In this document: positions 37,701 through 50,605 of the stretch, in pieces
Layout of the letters: each line of letters opens with the position of its first letter
Position numbering within the stretch: the stretch's first letter is position 1
Assembly (NCBI GenBank): GCA_963920665.1
Contig: OY987266.1
Span: 19,208,248-19,272,247, forward strand
Direction: 5' to 3'
DNA length: 64,000 nucleotides
From: Straminergon stramineum
Taxonomy: Eukaryota; Streptophyta; Bryopsida; Hypnales; Calliergonaceae
Program-made: the position numbers and the translations under genes
Notes under the pieces: model-generated
What the model was told of the DNA's origin: nothing
The model's database searches: none
Seen by the model: the letters and a program-made list of their open reading frames with translations, nothing else

Positions 37701-38894
37701 GCATGGCAGCCGCTTTGTAAAATACTGGAGGTGTAGGACACAGCGAGATAGGGAGAAAATCCACACACAGAGAGACAGAGAGAGGTAGGCTAGATTGGGA
37801 GTTGGGTAGGAATTTTGTTTTCACGATCGAGTGAGGACCTGTTTTTGAATAATTTATTCTCCCCAGAGCGGTGTGGATTGGCGATGACAGACACCGAGGT
37901 TTGCTTTTATGGATCGTGCCATGCAGTGTTCAATTTCAGGTCGAATTTCATGGTGTGCATGAAATGAATTGTGGCGCTGGGGTGCAGGGGATCAACGCGA
38001 CGGTGTTTTTTCGTGCCTGGAGGTAAATAATTTATGTGGTACACCAACTCTTGGTACCCAGATCTAAATTTATTTTTGTAAAGTGTAAAAATTATCACTT
38101 TATGATGTCAGAGTACGTTCTGTGATCACGAGTTCTTCTGATATTCTTGATTCGAAATGTTGGCTCGAGGGTTTTCTTTCTCCAGCAATGAATTCGGGAG
38201 CGATGAATTATTTCGGTGCGTAAGAATGCGGAATGCTCAGGGATCTCTACGGAGGTTCCCGTTGATTCGCGTGTCTTCTGTTGGGGTTTTGAGTCATCTG
38301 ATTCGTGATCGGTTTGTTCTGGGGTTTGGATGGGTTTGCTGGGATCGCAACTGAGTGGGCATGTTTGTTCGGCGTGGCGAGTTTGTTGGTGAGCGTGTTG
38401 GCCTTTGATTGTTGGATTGGCATGGTAATTGGGAGGGAGTTGAGGTAGCATCATGAGGCGGTGTTTGTGGATTGCTGGAGTGCAGTTGTCATCAAAATGG
38501 AACAAAGAGTCAGGTGTATTTGAATTGGGAAGAGTACTGCTCAGAGGACACCACCTCTTGAAATGTACATTTTGAGTACATTCTGTTCGTTGAAGGGGGT
38601 GACACTCAAGCAGCATGAATTTCATTGCCATTGCTATTGAAATCCTGAGAATTATGGTCGGTATCTGAAGTCGAGCCTTGTAAGTGTGATTTTCCGTCTG
38701 AGTGTACTTGGATGTTTTCGAAGGTCTGTTGGTTCACTGGTGCTCACCTCAAACTTGAATTTAGGTCAATGTTACATTTTGTTGGTGTTTATTGATTTTG
38801 GATAACATTTCCATTGCAGGATCTTTTGCCATCTGAGTGTGAGGAGACCCTGTGGCGCTCGCATTCTGATGTAGGAGCGCACCATCTCGAAGCA

Positions 38895-41780
38895 ATGGCG
38901 TTATGTGCAGTCCATCCAATTGCTCATAGTTCATCTCTGCGGCCATGTGCACAAAACTATGACAAAAGTGCTGCCCTTGCCACTGCAGTGTCAACTCTCA
39001 ATAAGGCGAGGGCTGTCAAGCAGGGAGGCAGTGCGACGGAGAAGAGCTTTTGTGTGAAGACATCACCAACAAGTAGTGATCGAGTCCTAAAACGTGGAGA
39101 CTCACCTTCCAAGGGCATATCTGGGGATACCTGGATATTACTTTGTGCACGAGATGATCGAGGGACAGCTGAACATCGATCTGAGGAGCCTTTTAGAGAA
39201 GCCATTTTTGAGCTGGAAATCATGGTTAGAGAGCCGGCGGAGGTACTAGGAGGTATGCAGGAACGCTTGTCTGCCAAGGACTTGGAGCTTGTGCTGTCGT
39301 ATTTTGCTCAGGAGGGGCGAGATTCGTGGTGTGCGCTCGAAGTCTACGAGTGGATGCAAAAGGAGAATCGTGTTCGAGACGAGACTCAGAAATTGATGAT
39401 GTCTATCATGTATGAATGGGTCATGAAATTAGTTGAAGGGGAGCGGGCTGTGGAAGAAGTGAAGAGTTTGTTGCAGGTCAGTCGTCACCAGTTTTAAATT
39501 TGCTTCGTGATTCCGGTTCGTTACCAGATAGAGTGTAGCTTTTGCACGTGTTGCATTTTCAGTTCCCTGGTTGTAAAGTTAATTGCCCAAGCTCAAAATA
39601 GAAAGTCCGCTTTGGAAGCTAACAGCCATTTACAGTCAATTTTAAAAGATACGGTCTATCGTTCAAGAATGTAGGGCATGATTTATTCTTTGTATTGGTA
39701 CATTCTGATACCTTTGAAGCTTCCTGAATGATTCATTTCAACTTCTATAGATATGTAAGCAACCACTTTTGGCCATTGAGACACTAGGGGGCCAAATTCA
39801 GAAGCAAGTTTCGTTCTGACCATGTTGTTAATTGTGCAGGATATGTATTGCGTGGGTTTGAAACCGGAGTTCCACATCATACAAGCCATCATTTCTTCAT
39901 ATTTTGACAGGGGTAGGAAGGTGGAAGCACTGTGCTTTATCAAAAAAATGCTGGAAATAGGAGTGGATGACGATGCGGAAGATCCTGTGGCTTTCCTACT
40001 GTTGAAGATGGTAAGAGTAGGAGAGCAAAAGGAGGCCGTCCAGCTTGTGCGTACTTTGCGGGAATGTGGATTTGAGCTCCGTATTTCTGGTTATAGTGCA
40101 GCACTTCTGGCTGCAATCAAAGAACAGGAGCTGGTATGTTTTTTTATCTCTTAACAGTTGGCTGTCTTTTGATCTTGGAGTGAATTTTTGCTGTCACAAT
40201 ATTAGATACTCATTTACTTGAATATTTTCTGAAGGGACCAGAAATGATCTTTTATGCATCTTGTGCACAACAGACACTCATTAGATATCTTAAGTGTTTG
40301 CTAAGGAGAGTTTACGGGGGGGTATAACTCCTAAGGGACCAAGTCTTTATGGTTTGAAAATGACGCAATTCAATTGAGCATATCGTGAAGAATGTAAATC
40401 ATATGGAGCAAAAAAATTTATCATAGAATCAGTGAAGAACATCGCATATGTTGGTTAACTAATAATGAAAACTACGCACAAGAAATTCTCTTTTTGACCT
40501 ACTCAAAACTGCTTAATAGAACATGAAGCCCAATTGGGCCTTCTTGCTCCTTTTGGAGTTATTATGGAAGGATGAAACCAAGTGACCAAGTACATCATCA
40601 ATAACTGTTTACGAATACAAGAACCATTATCTACCTATTTAGGATCTCTTATGCTTTCACTGGTATCATAGATGTGCATTTTCTTGTACATGCAGTTCAC
40701 TAGGGTGCAGCGACAGGTGAGGATGCTCGTCCAGAGTGGGACACTGCAGGAGCTGGAAAAACATGAAACCAAGGCATTCACAACCTACGAAGACCACCTC
40801 CATCGAGAGGCCGAGGAGATTGTCCGCTGGGCAGAGACAGCAGGGAAGCCTGATAAAATGCCAGGCCTCTATGAACGACTCCTGGCCATGTACTGCATTG
40901 CTGGGAAGGGACTGGAGGCTGAGCGGGCCTTATGGAAGATGAAATTTTCAGGACGGGAGCCACCAGTCGAAATGTATAACACAGTTGTTGGTGTTTGTGG
41001 GTATGGAAACCATCGAGAAGCCGCCTTTCGTATTCTTCGTAGGTGAGTGCCAATGTCCAACTCGCAAGTGCTTCACAATCGAAGAATTGTCGTGGTAATT
41101 TTGTTCATTCAACTTGCAGGTCAAGTGTGTGCATAATTTGGGAAATATTCTATGTTTGTACTTCAGTGCACATTCGTTCCTTTCTAGAGAACCGTTGTTA
41201 GGCACCCTTTGAATTGGCATGAAAGGAATCCTTGACGCCTTCTTTTGCAAAAGTTGAGTTGAGTTTGAAAAAATGAGTGCTGTTGAAGCCAATGAGCCAT
41301 TGTATTTACATGTGAGTATGTTAGTTCTGGAGTCTCGCTTGATTTGCTCTGATTTGGCACAACTTTGCCCTAAGTAACTCTTAGTTGACACTGTTCTCAA
41401 ATGTTGCTATATCACTACTACTACTTCAGAATGTTGTGGTGTGTAGTCTCAATATTAAGATATGAAGGGGCTTTGGCGGGTGCAGAATGCAGAATATGGG
41501 TCCCATGCCAGTGAAGAAAACATACACAGTCTTGATCGGTGGCTTCTTGAAAGGAGGAAATATTCAAGAGGCGTCGGAAGCACTGGAATTGATGTTGAGC
41601 CGTGGATTGCGACCTGATTCTCACGTCATGCTGGCAATCCTTCGGTCTTTACAAAAAAATGGTCTTGTGTCCCAGTATCTCCACTTGTGCAAGACGCTGG
41701 CGCAATTTGGAATGATTGAGCCCTGCTTACTATATTTCTACATTGATGCTCTTAATTTGTGCATAATCAGGGTGCTGTGA
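38895..41780 (+). CDS. Pentatricopeptide-repeat (PPR) protein, 505 aa, four exons
   Basis: Coding exons are 38895..39476, 39840..40133, 40696..41042 and 41486..41780, all with GT-AG junctions and one continuous 505-residue frame. Residues 1-70 are rich in Ser, Ala and Lys with few acidic residues, which fits an organelle transit peptide. A conserved block, LELVLSYFAQEGRDSWCALE, follows at 130-149. PPR-like helical repeats are visible at about 202-236, 351-385 and 420-454 (YTVLIGGFLKGG...GLRPDS). PPR proteins bind organelle RNA. From memory it resembles the plant group containing Arabidopsis At2g30100; this was not checked. A splice acceptor at 38818 suggests a 5' leader intron, so an earlier in-frame start in an upstream exon cannot be excluded. 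Introns 2 and 3 hold transposon-like repeats. Confidence 0.87.
40326..40566. mobile_element. MITE-like relic in PPR intron 2
   Basis: Starts ATAACTCCTAAGGGACC and ends GCTCCTTTTGGAGTTAT, imperfect inverted ends similar to the TTAA elements (compare 8135-8723). The border TTAA is not preserved. About 240 bp, non-coding. Confidence 0.5.
41186..41435 (+). repeat. Dispersed short repeat in PPR intron 3
   Basis: This is homologous in direct orientation to 45715-45953 in an IQM intron. Shared blocks are TAGAGAACC.TTGTT, GGCATGAAA, TTTTGCAAA, ATGTGAGT.TGT and ACTCAAATG-like sequence. It is about 240 bp with no terminal inverted repeat seen. It could be a SINE or another short element. Confidence 0.6.
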
Positions 41781-43503
41781 TAGATAATCTACTCTGTGAA
41801 AATGTGTCTTGTAAGTAGCTTATGTAGTGTATATTATTGTGATATTTGCAATGTCCAGGTGTAAAACTGCACAACTGGATGATGTAGCTTTGTAAATAGA
41901 GTTCTAGATGAGATTGTTTATATCGCTGTTCACATTTCAAATGCAATGTGGCAGTGTGCTGGGCTTGTATAGATTCAAAACTCTTTTTTAACTGTTCACG
42001 AAGTCAGTTCATGAGTATTGGTATGTTGTTTGCTTTGATGAGATATTTTGAGAATGTGCTATTTTGATTATGGTTTTAGGGCTTAGGGTTCAAAACATAC
42101 CAGAGGCAAGAGAAGCGCAGCACCAATGTGGCTCACTACTGTAAGCTTCCTGACCCCTTTAGTCTCACTGCTTGGGATCCCCCTAAAATAACCACGACAT
42201 AGTTCGAATATTTGAATTATTTGAAAGTTTACCTGAATTATTAGATAGTTTGAAGTTGAACAAATATGTTCAGTGAATAATAGCGTGATAAGTTTCCCGT
42301 ACCGGGGTTGGCAAAAAAATAATTACAAAAATAGATGCTGGAATTTTTGGGAAATTATTTTTGGAAAGAAAAAAATTGTATTGGAAAAAATAAATCTTTC
42401 TATTTGAAGGCAAATACTGAACAGTGTTTTTTTTTTTGACTAGTGTCCCCTGTGTTGGCCTCACTACACAGGCCAGATTTTGTAGGGACAAATTCTCAGT
42501 GGTCAGATTCTGACAGATCTGGCAAAATTTTGCCAGAAAAAAAAAACACTAATCACATTTGTCACCTTTAATTAATTATTTAGCAAGGATGTTGAACATA
42601 AACACTAGGTTCAATAGTCAAGAATGTTGTTTTAGAGATTTGTATATTAAGTTTTAACCTTGGGAATGTCAAGCTGGTAGTGTTAACCATTTGCTTCAAA
42701 AAATCCAAGATCACTCATTGGATGTCAAACTATTGAGCAAGACCTCCCCTTTTCACACAAAATTCCAAGGATGAGCATTTGCAATTTTGTCTAAATGGCT
42801 ACTAGAAGAGTTGTCATCCATCCAACACTTACTGTCTGCAACAACGTTACTGGGCTGAACGACACAAACTTCTTGGGTTAGAGTGTCAAATCACACAATG
42901 TATTGATTCACATTTCCCTCAAAAGAGGCTAAAGTTCTCTTGTGAAGAGTTGCAAAGTACTCTGTATTAAATAACAACAGGAGTAATTTTTTCTCATTTC
43001 CAAAAGTAAGGATTTTGGATACATGAAAAAATGAGGAATACTTCAGAAGTTCAATTTTAGATCTCATTACCTTCAGCTACTTATTGACATCATATTCAAC
43101 AATTCTTCCTTCCAAGCAATGATCAAACAAACCATAACTAACCATATTGACATGCTGAATTAAGTTAAACGACATTTCTTAGCAGACCAATCTAAGGGTT
43201 GGCCTTGGTATTTTGGTACAAACATGCAACTAATTAGAGTGGAAGCATGGACTGCATAAACCAAGTAAATGACACAAGAAAACCTGATCTAATTGGTCAT
43301 GTGAATCCTTTAGTGGGTCAATCCCTGATCTATGCAAACCATGCTCCACCAACAAAACTAACTAAGTTCATTATAACAGCTCCTTAAAATTAATCTTTGT
43401 ACTTCAATTGATAAAAAACTAACTTTCCATTCAGAATGAGATCCCAGATACACACATTGGTCTAGAAGAAGTGGCAAGTTTCTAAATGATCCCTGTGCAC
43501 TAA
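41781..43503. other. Sequence downstream of the PPR gene, with a degenerate family A relic
   Basis: The first few hundred bases are probably the PPR 3' UTR. At about 42,690-42,830 blocks such as CACTCATTGGATGTCAAACTA, AGACCTCCCC and TTGTCATCCATCCAAC match the family A TTAA elements without preserved ends. Nothing else was recognised. Confidence 0.45.
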
Positions 43504-43828
43504 GAGCATCACCACCCATCTTGCAAAATGGATGAACTTGTTAAGAGGCCAAGCCAAAAGTCTAAGGTGGCTTCCAAAATGGGGGTGTTTTGCAAGCCAA
43601 AGAGTGACTTGCAAACCGGCTTGCAAACCACATGAGACAAGAGCACTTGCACTTTTCCCCATAACACGGACCTCTAGCACTAAAGCCTATTGGATGGACC
43701 TTGCAAAGTGGTCCAAATTTGGGAACTTATAGCATGCTATGGGTGGAGCAGTTTGGCTTGCAAATTAGATGGCCCTGCATTTTGCAAGTCAAATCGCCCT
43801 GCATTTTGCAAGACTAGTGGTGATGCTC
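43504..43828. mobile_element. Tourist-like (PIF/Harbinger) MITE, 325 bp
   Basis: The inverted ends are GAGCATCACCAC...TCTTGCAAAATG, with a short mismatch between the blocks. TAA on both sides is the 3-bp target duplication typical of PIF/Harbinger. It is internally rich in TTGCAAA/TTTGCAAG motifs and non-coding. It lies just downstream of the IQM gene. Confidence 0.8.
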
Positions 43829-43948
43829 TAAGATCCAGAGCCTCACTATTCTTGCTCCACTCCATGGTCCAGATTCACAACATATCCTCTTCACATTCCA
43901 AAAAACAGAAGTAATTCTACAAAGAGTCCAAAAAATGGGATGCATCCC

Positions 43949-46900
43949 TTACCGTACAGCAGTTGGCTCACCAATAACAAACTTTTTCAAGGCTTCCTGA
44001 CGTTTTTCAGGATGCAAAACTGCCAAGCTAGAATTTCTAGAAAACCCCATAGCCGGGACAATTTCTCCAATGCTCACCTCCTCGTCCTTCTTCTCTGGCT
44101 TCTTTGCAGGAGATGGAAAAGTCAAGTCCGTGACCAGCTCTAACCCACTATCTATAGAGACAAGACTTTGATATTCAACCTTCACTGCCACATGCTCATC
44201 TTTAACGACATCTTTGATGATGTCACGCACTTCTCCTGCCAGCTTCTTCCCTTGTTTCTTCTCCACGAGATCGTCGGATACCAATTGCACCTGATAACAC
44301 AATGTCCACATTATCACTCTCATGTACTAAAAAAACAGCCGACTGTCACTGAAATATGTCCCTTGTTGTGAATGTTCCCTGAGGTATTTCTCCAGCCTAA
44401 ATTGGGATCATAAGATTTCGAAGATCTATTGAAGAACTAAGATTTGGAAGACCTCTTTTGAGTAGAGGTTGACTCTAGACTCACGTCTTTTTCAACCGGT
44501 ATGCATCATGTGGTGCTGACAGCAACATGAGAGGGTTCTGTAAAAAATATTGAGGGTAACTGAGGGGTACATCTTAGTAAGAGATTAGCGGTGGAAACAA
44601 GGAGAAAATCAGTTGAGAAGGGGCTTTACCTTGGCCAAAGACAAATCAGCTCCTCTTTCAATTAACATTCGAATCAGTGACTGAAAATTCTCTGGGCTTG
44701 GCCGGTAGTGTCCGCTGTGAGCCTCCATCAGCTAATAAAGAAGGAGCCACCACAACTCAGTTAGTCGGAACTAACTCATTAACTCAGTGTTGATTACGTG
44801 GATTTGACATTGGAGGTTCAGATCTAAGAAAAATGCTTCTAAATAGAAAAACTGGAGCACAGGACAATTCTACCGAAACCTTACCCCAATTGGACACCCT
44901 TATGAAATAATAGGGTTTTCAAATCAGATTAAATAGCTTCAGGACCTTCTAAACACCATAAAGAGAATATTTCTAATGAATATCCATGAGGAAGTTGCAT
45001 AATAGGTGCAACGATAATACAAAAGCCTCTCTACGTATCGAGTGGAGGTCTTGGTATGATCACAATAACCACAGAAAGATCCCCTTTAATTAAGGGATTT
45101 TTTTCCATTATGATATCAAAAAGTCCCCCAAAATAGTCTAATTTTGCTAAAAACCTTGTAATGTTCAATCCATCAGAATCCAGCATTCAAGCAGTAGGTT
45201 CTTGAGGGTGGACCAACCTGCAAGAGCCCCTTGTGAATGGAAAGCCGGCCAGCGGCAATTGTGGCACCTCCAGCCAGAAAGCTCGAGTGCTGAAATACAC
45301 CTCGTTCTTTCTGCAATAATATATAACAAAGTCATGGAACTGATCTGTAGCTTATGTTTGTTGGATTTCAAATGCACTGGAGAATAATGACCATAGAAAT
45401 CAACTGGGAGAAGTGTTTATGAAAGACAAACCTTGCCAATGTAGAGTTTCCCGTAAGGGCTCATGACAAAGATCCAACGGTCATCACTGTTGTCGGAGTC
45501 GTTGGTGTGGACAAGCTCCCCACTCTGTTTGTAAAATAATTTGCCGTCGGAAACTTCGACCTGGTAGTGCTTTCTCTGTTCCTGAGAGTTAAATCACAAT
45601 AATTCAATTCGTCAGATCGCTAGGCTGTTTCCATGAATACAAGATTTTTGAAGGGGAGGATGTATTAAAGATCTGAAAAGAGGATTAGAAGTCCTAGCAA
45701 ATAGTCTTAGCATTGTAGAGAACCCTTGTTGAGCACCCTCTGAACTGGCATGAAAAAAGTCCCTACCGCTTTGTTTTGCAAAGTCAGCTCAATTTGAACA
45801 AGTGCGGAATCCAAAAGCCAAAGAGACATTGTCTTCTGATGTGAGTGTGTCAAAATCTGTTCTGGTTTTTGATTCTCAATTTTTCTCGGTTGGCTCTATG
45901 TAACTCCTAATTAGCACTATACTCAAATGGCGCCATGCTACTAAAGAATGCTAGGTTAGAAGCTCTGTTTAAAACCGTACAGCGGTATACAAGACCATAG
46001 TCAGCAGTTACAGGAAAAGGTCATTACAGGACTAAGATATCTGATCATTTCCTTCGCAAGTTTGGTTCTTGAACACTTGGGTAACTCAACTTTCCTGCCA
46101 TTCCCAACATCCAACCTGCCAAAGACGAACAAAGCATGTTTACACCAAATACATTTGATCAACACATTAGGACCTGACTCACTTGAGTGTTAAACAGAGG
46201 AAACCATAACAAGTCGACTAGTACCAATAGAAGAATGGTTCGTGAGTTTCGAGCTGAAGCCAGTAGAGATAGTAAGGGCGCAAGTTGGCTCCATATCTGT
46301 GCCTTGCGTCTATCTGCGCGCCATGACGACAAAAAATTAGCCTACAAGTCCAGATGTCCATCAATACCTCGACTTCTCCAAAACCACAACGAGACTGGGA
46401 AATATGTACTTGAAAGGAATAATAGAGTTTTTAGTAAAATTAGACTGTCTTAGGAACTGTTAGGCAGCATCATAAAGAGAGTCTTCCCCATAATTTAAAA
46501 GGAGGTCTCCCTATAGTCACAGTGAATATTCCTCATGTATCATGGAACCTGTGCTGTCTAAAAGTTTCTGGTACGGTCTAATTTAACTAAAAATCTTGTT
46601 TATAGCAGTTGAAAAGCGATCAAGAACTTCGCCGCAATTTTTATGAAAAGGAGTAAGTCTACTCAGTTGCTGTACATCAAATCTTGCTCTAACGGAACAG
46701 ACACATAGGAAGGAATAATGTCTCACAGCTTCAAGCCAATGTTGGAGAGCAAGCTTCAGAGCCTTGCTATCTTTCGATAATCCTTTTCCAACCTGCACCT
46801 CACCAGCAGCTATTTCTCAGGATGAAACAAACCCGGCTACTTTAGACCAAGGTGGTATAGGAAGTCATGCCAAGGATAAGGTCGACAATGTTAAGAAAGG

Positions 46901-48364
46901 GAACTAATTCAACAACGTCTTTACAGAGAATATCTGGAAGTACTTTGTCCTGGAGAGGGTTAATCAGTCATAACAATTTTTAGCCATTGTAAGCCTTCCC
47001 CGTCACTTCGGGAATTCGACTCAGTAATGCATTTTGATATGACTAACTGGCTTTTTTGACTTGAATTTTGATTTTGCAATCTTCTATTTTAATTAATCAA
47101 ACGCCTATACCGCTCCTATTCACTCTTGGTTGAGTTATTAATGGGAAGATAGCTGGTCAACATGCAATCTGCAGATATAAACATTTGCTAAAATCAGAAT
47201 GATGGATTCCCATTCTGAAATGCACCAGCGGACTCTAAAGAATGTCATGGTACAACAGTAAGCTATGGCCCTTCACATTGAATTGTAAAGAAGTGAGTTC
47301 ATCGGAGAGAATTTTCTCACCTTTGCAGCCTTTCGATTCAAACGTTTCCAATTGTCCGAGGCTTTCCAAGATTCAGAATGTGCATAGTAAAGCTGGGTAC
47401 GCTCCTGGAGAACCACCGAGTCCACTAGGTTCCACCTGTTTCTACGCAGACACAATCTTGTCAAAGAACGCGGAAGAAAACTTTACTTACATCCCGCGCT
47501 CATTGATTGCTTGGAAAACCAGTCCAGCGTTCACACAAAATGGCATACAATGACGCCACTCTATGCAAGGGCCACAACTAGGGCCACAATAGCGATTCTC
47601 GAATCCCCTTGACCACATAATCTTCTATCGCGGATAAAATAATCCTTTCTTTCTAAAAGAAACCAATCGCTGCTTGTCACTTAGCTTCGACTCCCATATT
47701 TGCAAACTAAATGTCTTAACACCCAACCTCAGCAACTATGAAGCCCAAGACTTCTCCTCAGTAATAAAAGTAGAAGATAGTGGCAATAGTCAAGATTACT
47801 GCAACCACCAAATTCCCAACCTTGATTTTTCTACTCCTAAGCCTACGAAGTCATAAATCTCACCCTGGTGTAGACACAATCACACCATGGTGATTTCCTA
47901 GTTCACGTTCGCTAACTCCTAATTATGTGCAGAACGGGCATAACTTTGTAGAATAAAGAGGAGGCTGTCCACTAATCATCATGTTTGTATATTTTTTGCT
48001 CATACTGCCAAACGCTAAATAGACACAGCAGAGTGCATGCATCCATTGAGCAAAACACAGAGCAGACATTGGCAAAGCTTTCAACCCTGAGCTCAAGACG
48101 CTTTGCAATCTCAGTTGCTTTTGCAAGAGTGGTAACCAGCTTCTCAACCAAAGCGACCGTGGTTTTAAAGAGTCAACAGGACGACAACAAACAATCAAAC
48201 TAACAAACAAACAATCAATCAAACCCTTCGGAGGCCAAGGGTGCATACCAGTCGAAGGACTTGGCCATGATGGCAGCATCGGCAAGCTCGCGTCGAGCTC
48301 GGTACCCCCGATACGACTTCTGCATCACCACCACTGCCGCATTCTGCGACACAACCGCCTCCAT
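43949..48364 (-). CDS. IQM-type calmodulin-binding protein, 386 aa, nine exons
   Basis: Coding exons on the minus strand: 48364-48249, 47435-47321, 46792-46727, 46313-46225, 46115-46028, 45581-45432, 45310-45218, 44731-44630 and 44290-43949. All junctions are GT-AG, and codons split across introns restore Trp twice (residues 39 and 129). The result is one 386-residue frame. Residues 10-27 hold an IQ-like motif (VVVMQKSYRGYRARREL), the presumed calmodulin site. The IQM core follows: VGKGLSKD (78-85), IDARHRYG (100-107), LDVGNGRKVE (130-139), DGKLFYKQSGELVHT, RWIFVMSPYGKLYIGK, FQHSSFLAGGATIAAGRL, and SGHYRPSPENF (245-255). The C terminus (274-386) is charged and poorly conserved. Arabidopsis IQM1-like proteins are longer because of an N-terminal extension, absent here. 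The start is the first in-frame ATG after a stop, but an upstream exon cannot be excluded. Confidence 0.9.
45715..45953 (+). repeat. Dispersed short repeat in an IQM intron
   Basis: Partner of the repeat at 41186-41435, in the same window orientation. It is therefore antisense to the IQM gene and sense in the PPR gene. About 70% similar by eye. It lies in the intron between the exons at 46115-46028 and 45581-45432. Confidence 0.6.
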
Positions 48365-49226
48365 CTCCGCTTCACAAAATATCTCACCTCTGGCAACACC
48401 GACCTAAATTGAGTCGTAAACGCAATGAAGTTCACTCTCTGGGGGTAAGATCCTCAAATGCAGCTTGGCTACCTCTCTGTTCTCCGTTTTAGGTCACAAA
48501 ACATACAACTTCAGATTCTCTAGTTCCTCTTTCTGGTTAGTCCCTCTACACCCCCAAGAGTGGGATCCCAGAAATAAACCTAAACCACCGGAGCATCAGT
48601 TTCAAGTCCCAGCTATCAATCCTGTTAAATAAATTAGAAGATCGAAAGAACATGACGTAATCTAACGGGAAACATGAAATGTCTTGAGCTCGCTCTCTCA
48701 CACAAATCTCGATATCTGCCATGGAAACGTACACTATAGCTTGCAAGTCAGATACAAGACCCCCACCGAACTAACACGAACTGGGTACCTGCTCGTGAGC
48801 TTCCAGCAAGTTGGCAAGGATTGTGAGAAAGCAGTGAGAGAGTGAGATTCTTGGTAGCCGTGGAACTTGTTGATGTAACTGTTGCCAGCTGGGCCTGCAA
48901 ATCATGAATGTTGCCCTCGGATTCTGAAGAAGTGTTGGATACTTGGATTGGATTCGGTGCTTCAGTCAGCTGGAGGATTCTTCAGCAGTCATGGGCTGCA
49001 GATTCCACGTGATAAACTTAGGCAAGTGTGCGTGTTTGATAAGAAGCTTTCTGGACACGGTGAAGTTATGGTCGGTTGCAGAGCTGCACTGGTGGGTGTC
49101 CTTATTGTTACGTTGTTACCAAAGGGTTGGGAACTTGGGATTCAGTATCTTGCAGCAGAAAACAAGAGATCTTGAATCTTATGGAGGAAGGGACCTTCAG
49201 GAGTGTTACTGTTGAGGAATAAGTAA
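48365..49226. other. Upstream region of the IQM gene
   Basis: Moderately GC-rich. Probably promoter and leader of the IQM gene. Open frames of 90-97 codons on the plus strand at 48,882-49,215 overlap each other and resemble nothing I know, so they are not called as genes. Confidence 0.4.
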
Positions 49227-50605
49227 CAGTAAGGGAGGCAACCCATTTCCAACTACTTAACCCCTCACCACCGAAGGGGACGAAAAGTGTCCTCAGGTCA
49301 AATTCAAAGTCCTATAACTTTTGCCTCTGATGTCCAAATCCAATAAAAACTTGTTGGAAAAGTTGCGCTCTCTCTTCTAGTTTTTGTGGTAAAATTTTCA
49401 GATCAATCCAAGATGTACTGAATTTTTGGAAGCCAATCGAAGTTCACAAGTTCAATTCAAGTTCACCAAATTGCATTTGATGGCTACAACTTCAGGGGCT
49501 TGTATCTCCTTCATCCAATGTTTGTTTTCAATAAAATTTGTTGGTTTGTGTTCCCCTTGAAGTCTAGTTATTGTGGTTGAATTTTCATGCCAATCCAAGT
49601 TGTTTTGAATGTTTGGGAGCAATTCGGAGTTCAAAATCCCATTTTTGAATTGGAGTGAACTTCAACAACTTGTTTCTTCTTCATACAATGTTTGTTTCCA
49701 ATAATTGTTTTTGGAAAAGTTGCGCATACTTGTCTAGTTTGTGTGTACAAAATTTCATATCCATCTAAGAAGTTATGAGTGACTGAGAAGCATTTTAGTA
49801 AGAGGAGGTTCAATTTTTTATGCGTTTTTTGCAACTTTTCTTGCTGTTTTTTGACATTTCAAAGCCATTTTGCAGACACAATGTGTCAATTAAATGATAT
49901 TTTTTTTCATCAATGTGTTTTTATGCTGATTTTGAATCACTTATAAGCTTAAAGTTTCTTCATTTCAGTAGATTTAGTAACCGAATTTCACCTCCAAATG
50001 TGTTTTTGGGAAAATTTCAGCATCCTTTTTCATCACTAAAACATTATAATCTTTCAATCTATGCAGTCAAATGACACCAAATTTGTTGCAAGCCATCTAC
50101 AACAAGTTCACTCCAAGATCATAAGGTTGAGATCTCTGTAACTTATTAAAATTTATATTTATAACACTTCAAAAGGAATGTTGTTTTTGGAGCCATTTGG
50201 GCCTTCAGCGGTGAGGGGTTAAGTGGTTACACCTATTTGGAAGGTGAGTTTCTTTGAGCGTGTGTGTGGTGGTGGTGGTGGGGGATTTTCCAGAGCACAA
50301 AAATAAAGTTGGGAAGGTTTCCATAAATTTCTAGATTTTTATTTCTCAAAACAAAAATACTAAGAATTTTTGAGTGGAAGATTCTATTCCTCCCACTCTG
50401 GTCATGTAGACCTTCGTGTTTCCCACAAAAGCTAGTTGTAAAATCCACCCAAGAATTGAGAGTGTTGTAAAACAACCACAATGTGCCACAACTGCAAGGG
50501 AAACTGTGCTGTAATTAATCATTGTCATCTCCTCCTACGCGGAAAGAGATCACTCTCTATTGCCAAAAGGAGGCGGTGATCAGGAATGGGTTGCCTCCCT
50601 TACTG
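49227..50605. mobile_element. MITE with 20-bp inverted ends, interrupted by a TTAA element
   Basis: The left end is CAGTAAGGGAGGCAACCCAT, and the right end (to 50605) is its reverse complement. The sequence between, without the nested element 49257-50222, is only about 410 bp and non-coding. No clear target duplication was found. CAGT...ACTG termini occur in some pogo/Tigger relatives, so kinship with the pogo-like transposase at 56,963-60,388 is possible but unproven. Confidence 0.7.
49257..50222. mobile_element. TTAA-bounded element, family D, 966 bp, nested
   Basis: The borders are TTAACCCCTCACCACCGAAG and CTTCAGCGGTGAGGGGTTAA, inverted ends of about 17-20 bp with TTAA on each side. The interior is the reverse complement of 30124-31070. 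It is inserted about 30 bp inside the left end of another MITE. No open frame of note. Confidence 0.85.

Noticed and set aside
37112..38631. Several open frames of 60-178 codons on both strands upstream of the PPR gene
   Set aside because: They overlap each other, resemble no family, and lie in the GC-richer promoter and leader of the PPR gene.
48882..49215. Two overlapping plus-strand open frames of 90-97 codons
   Set aside because: No recognisable motif, competing frames, and position in the upstream region of the IQM gene. A small unknown gene cannot be excluded.
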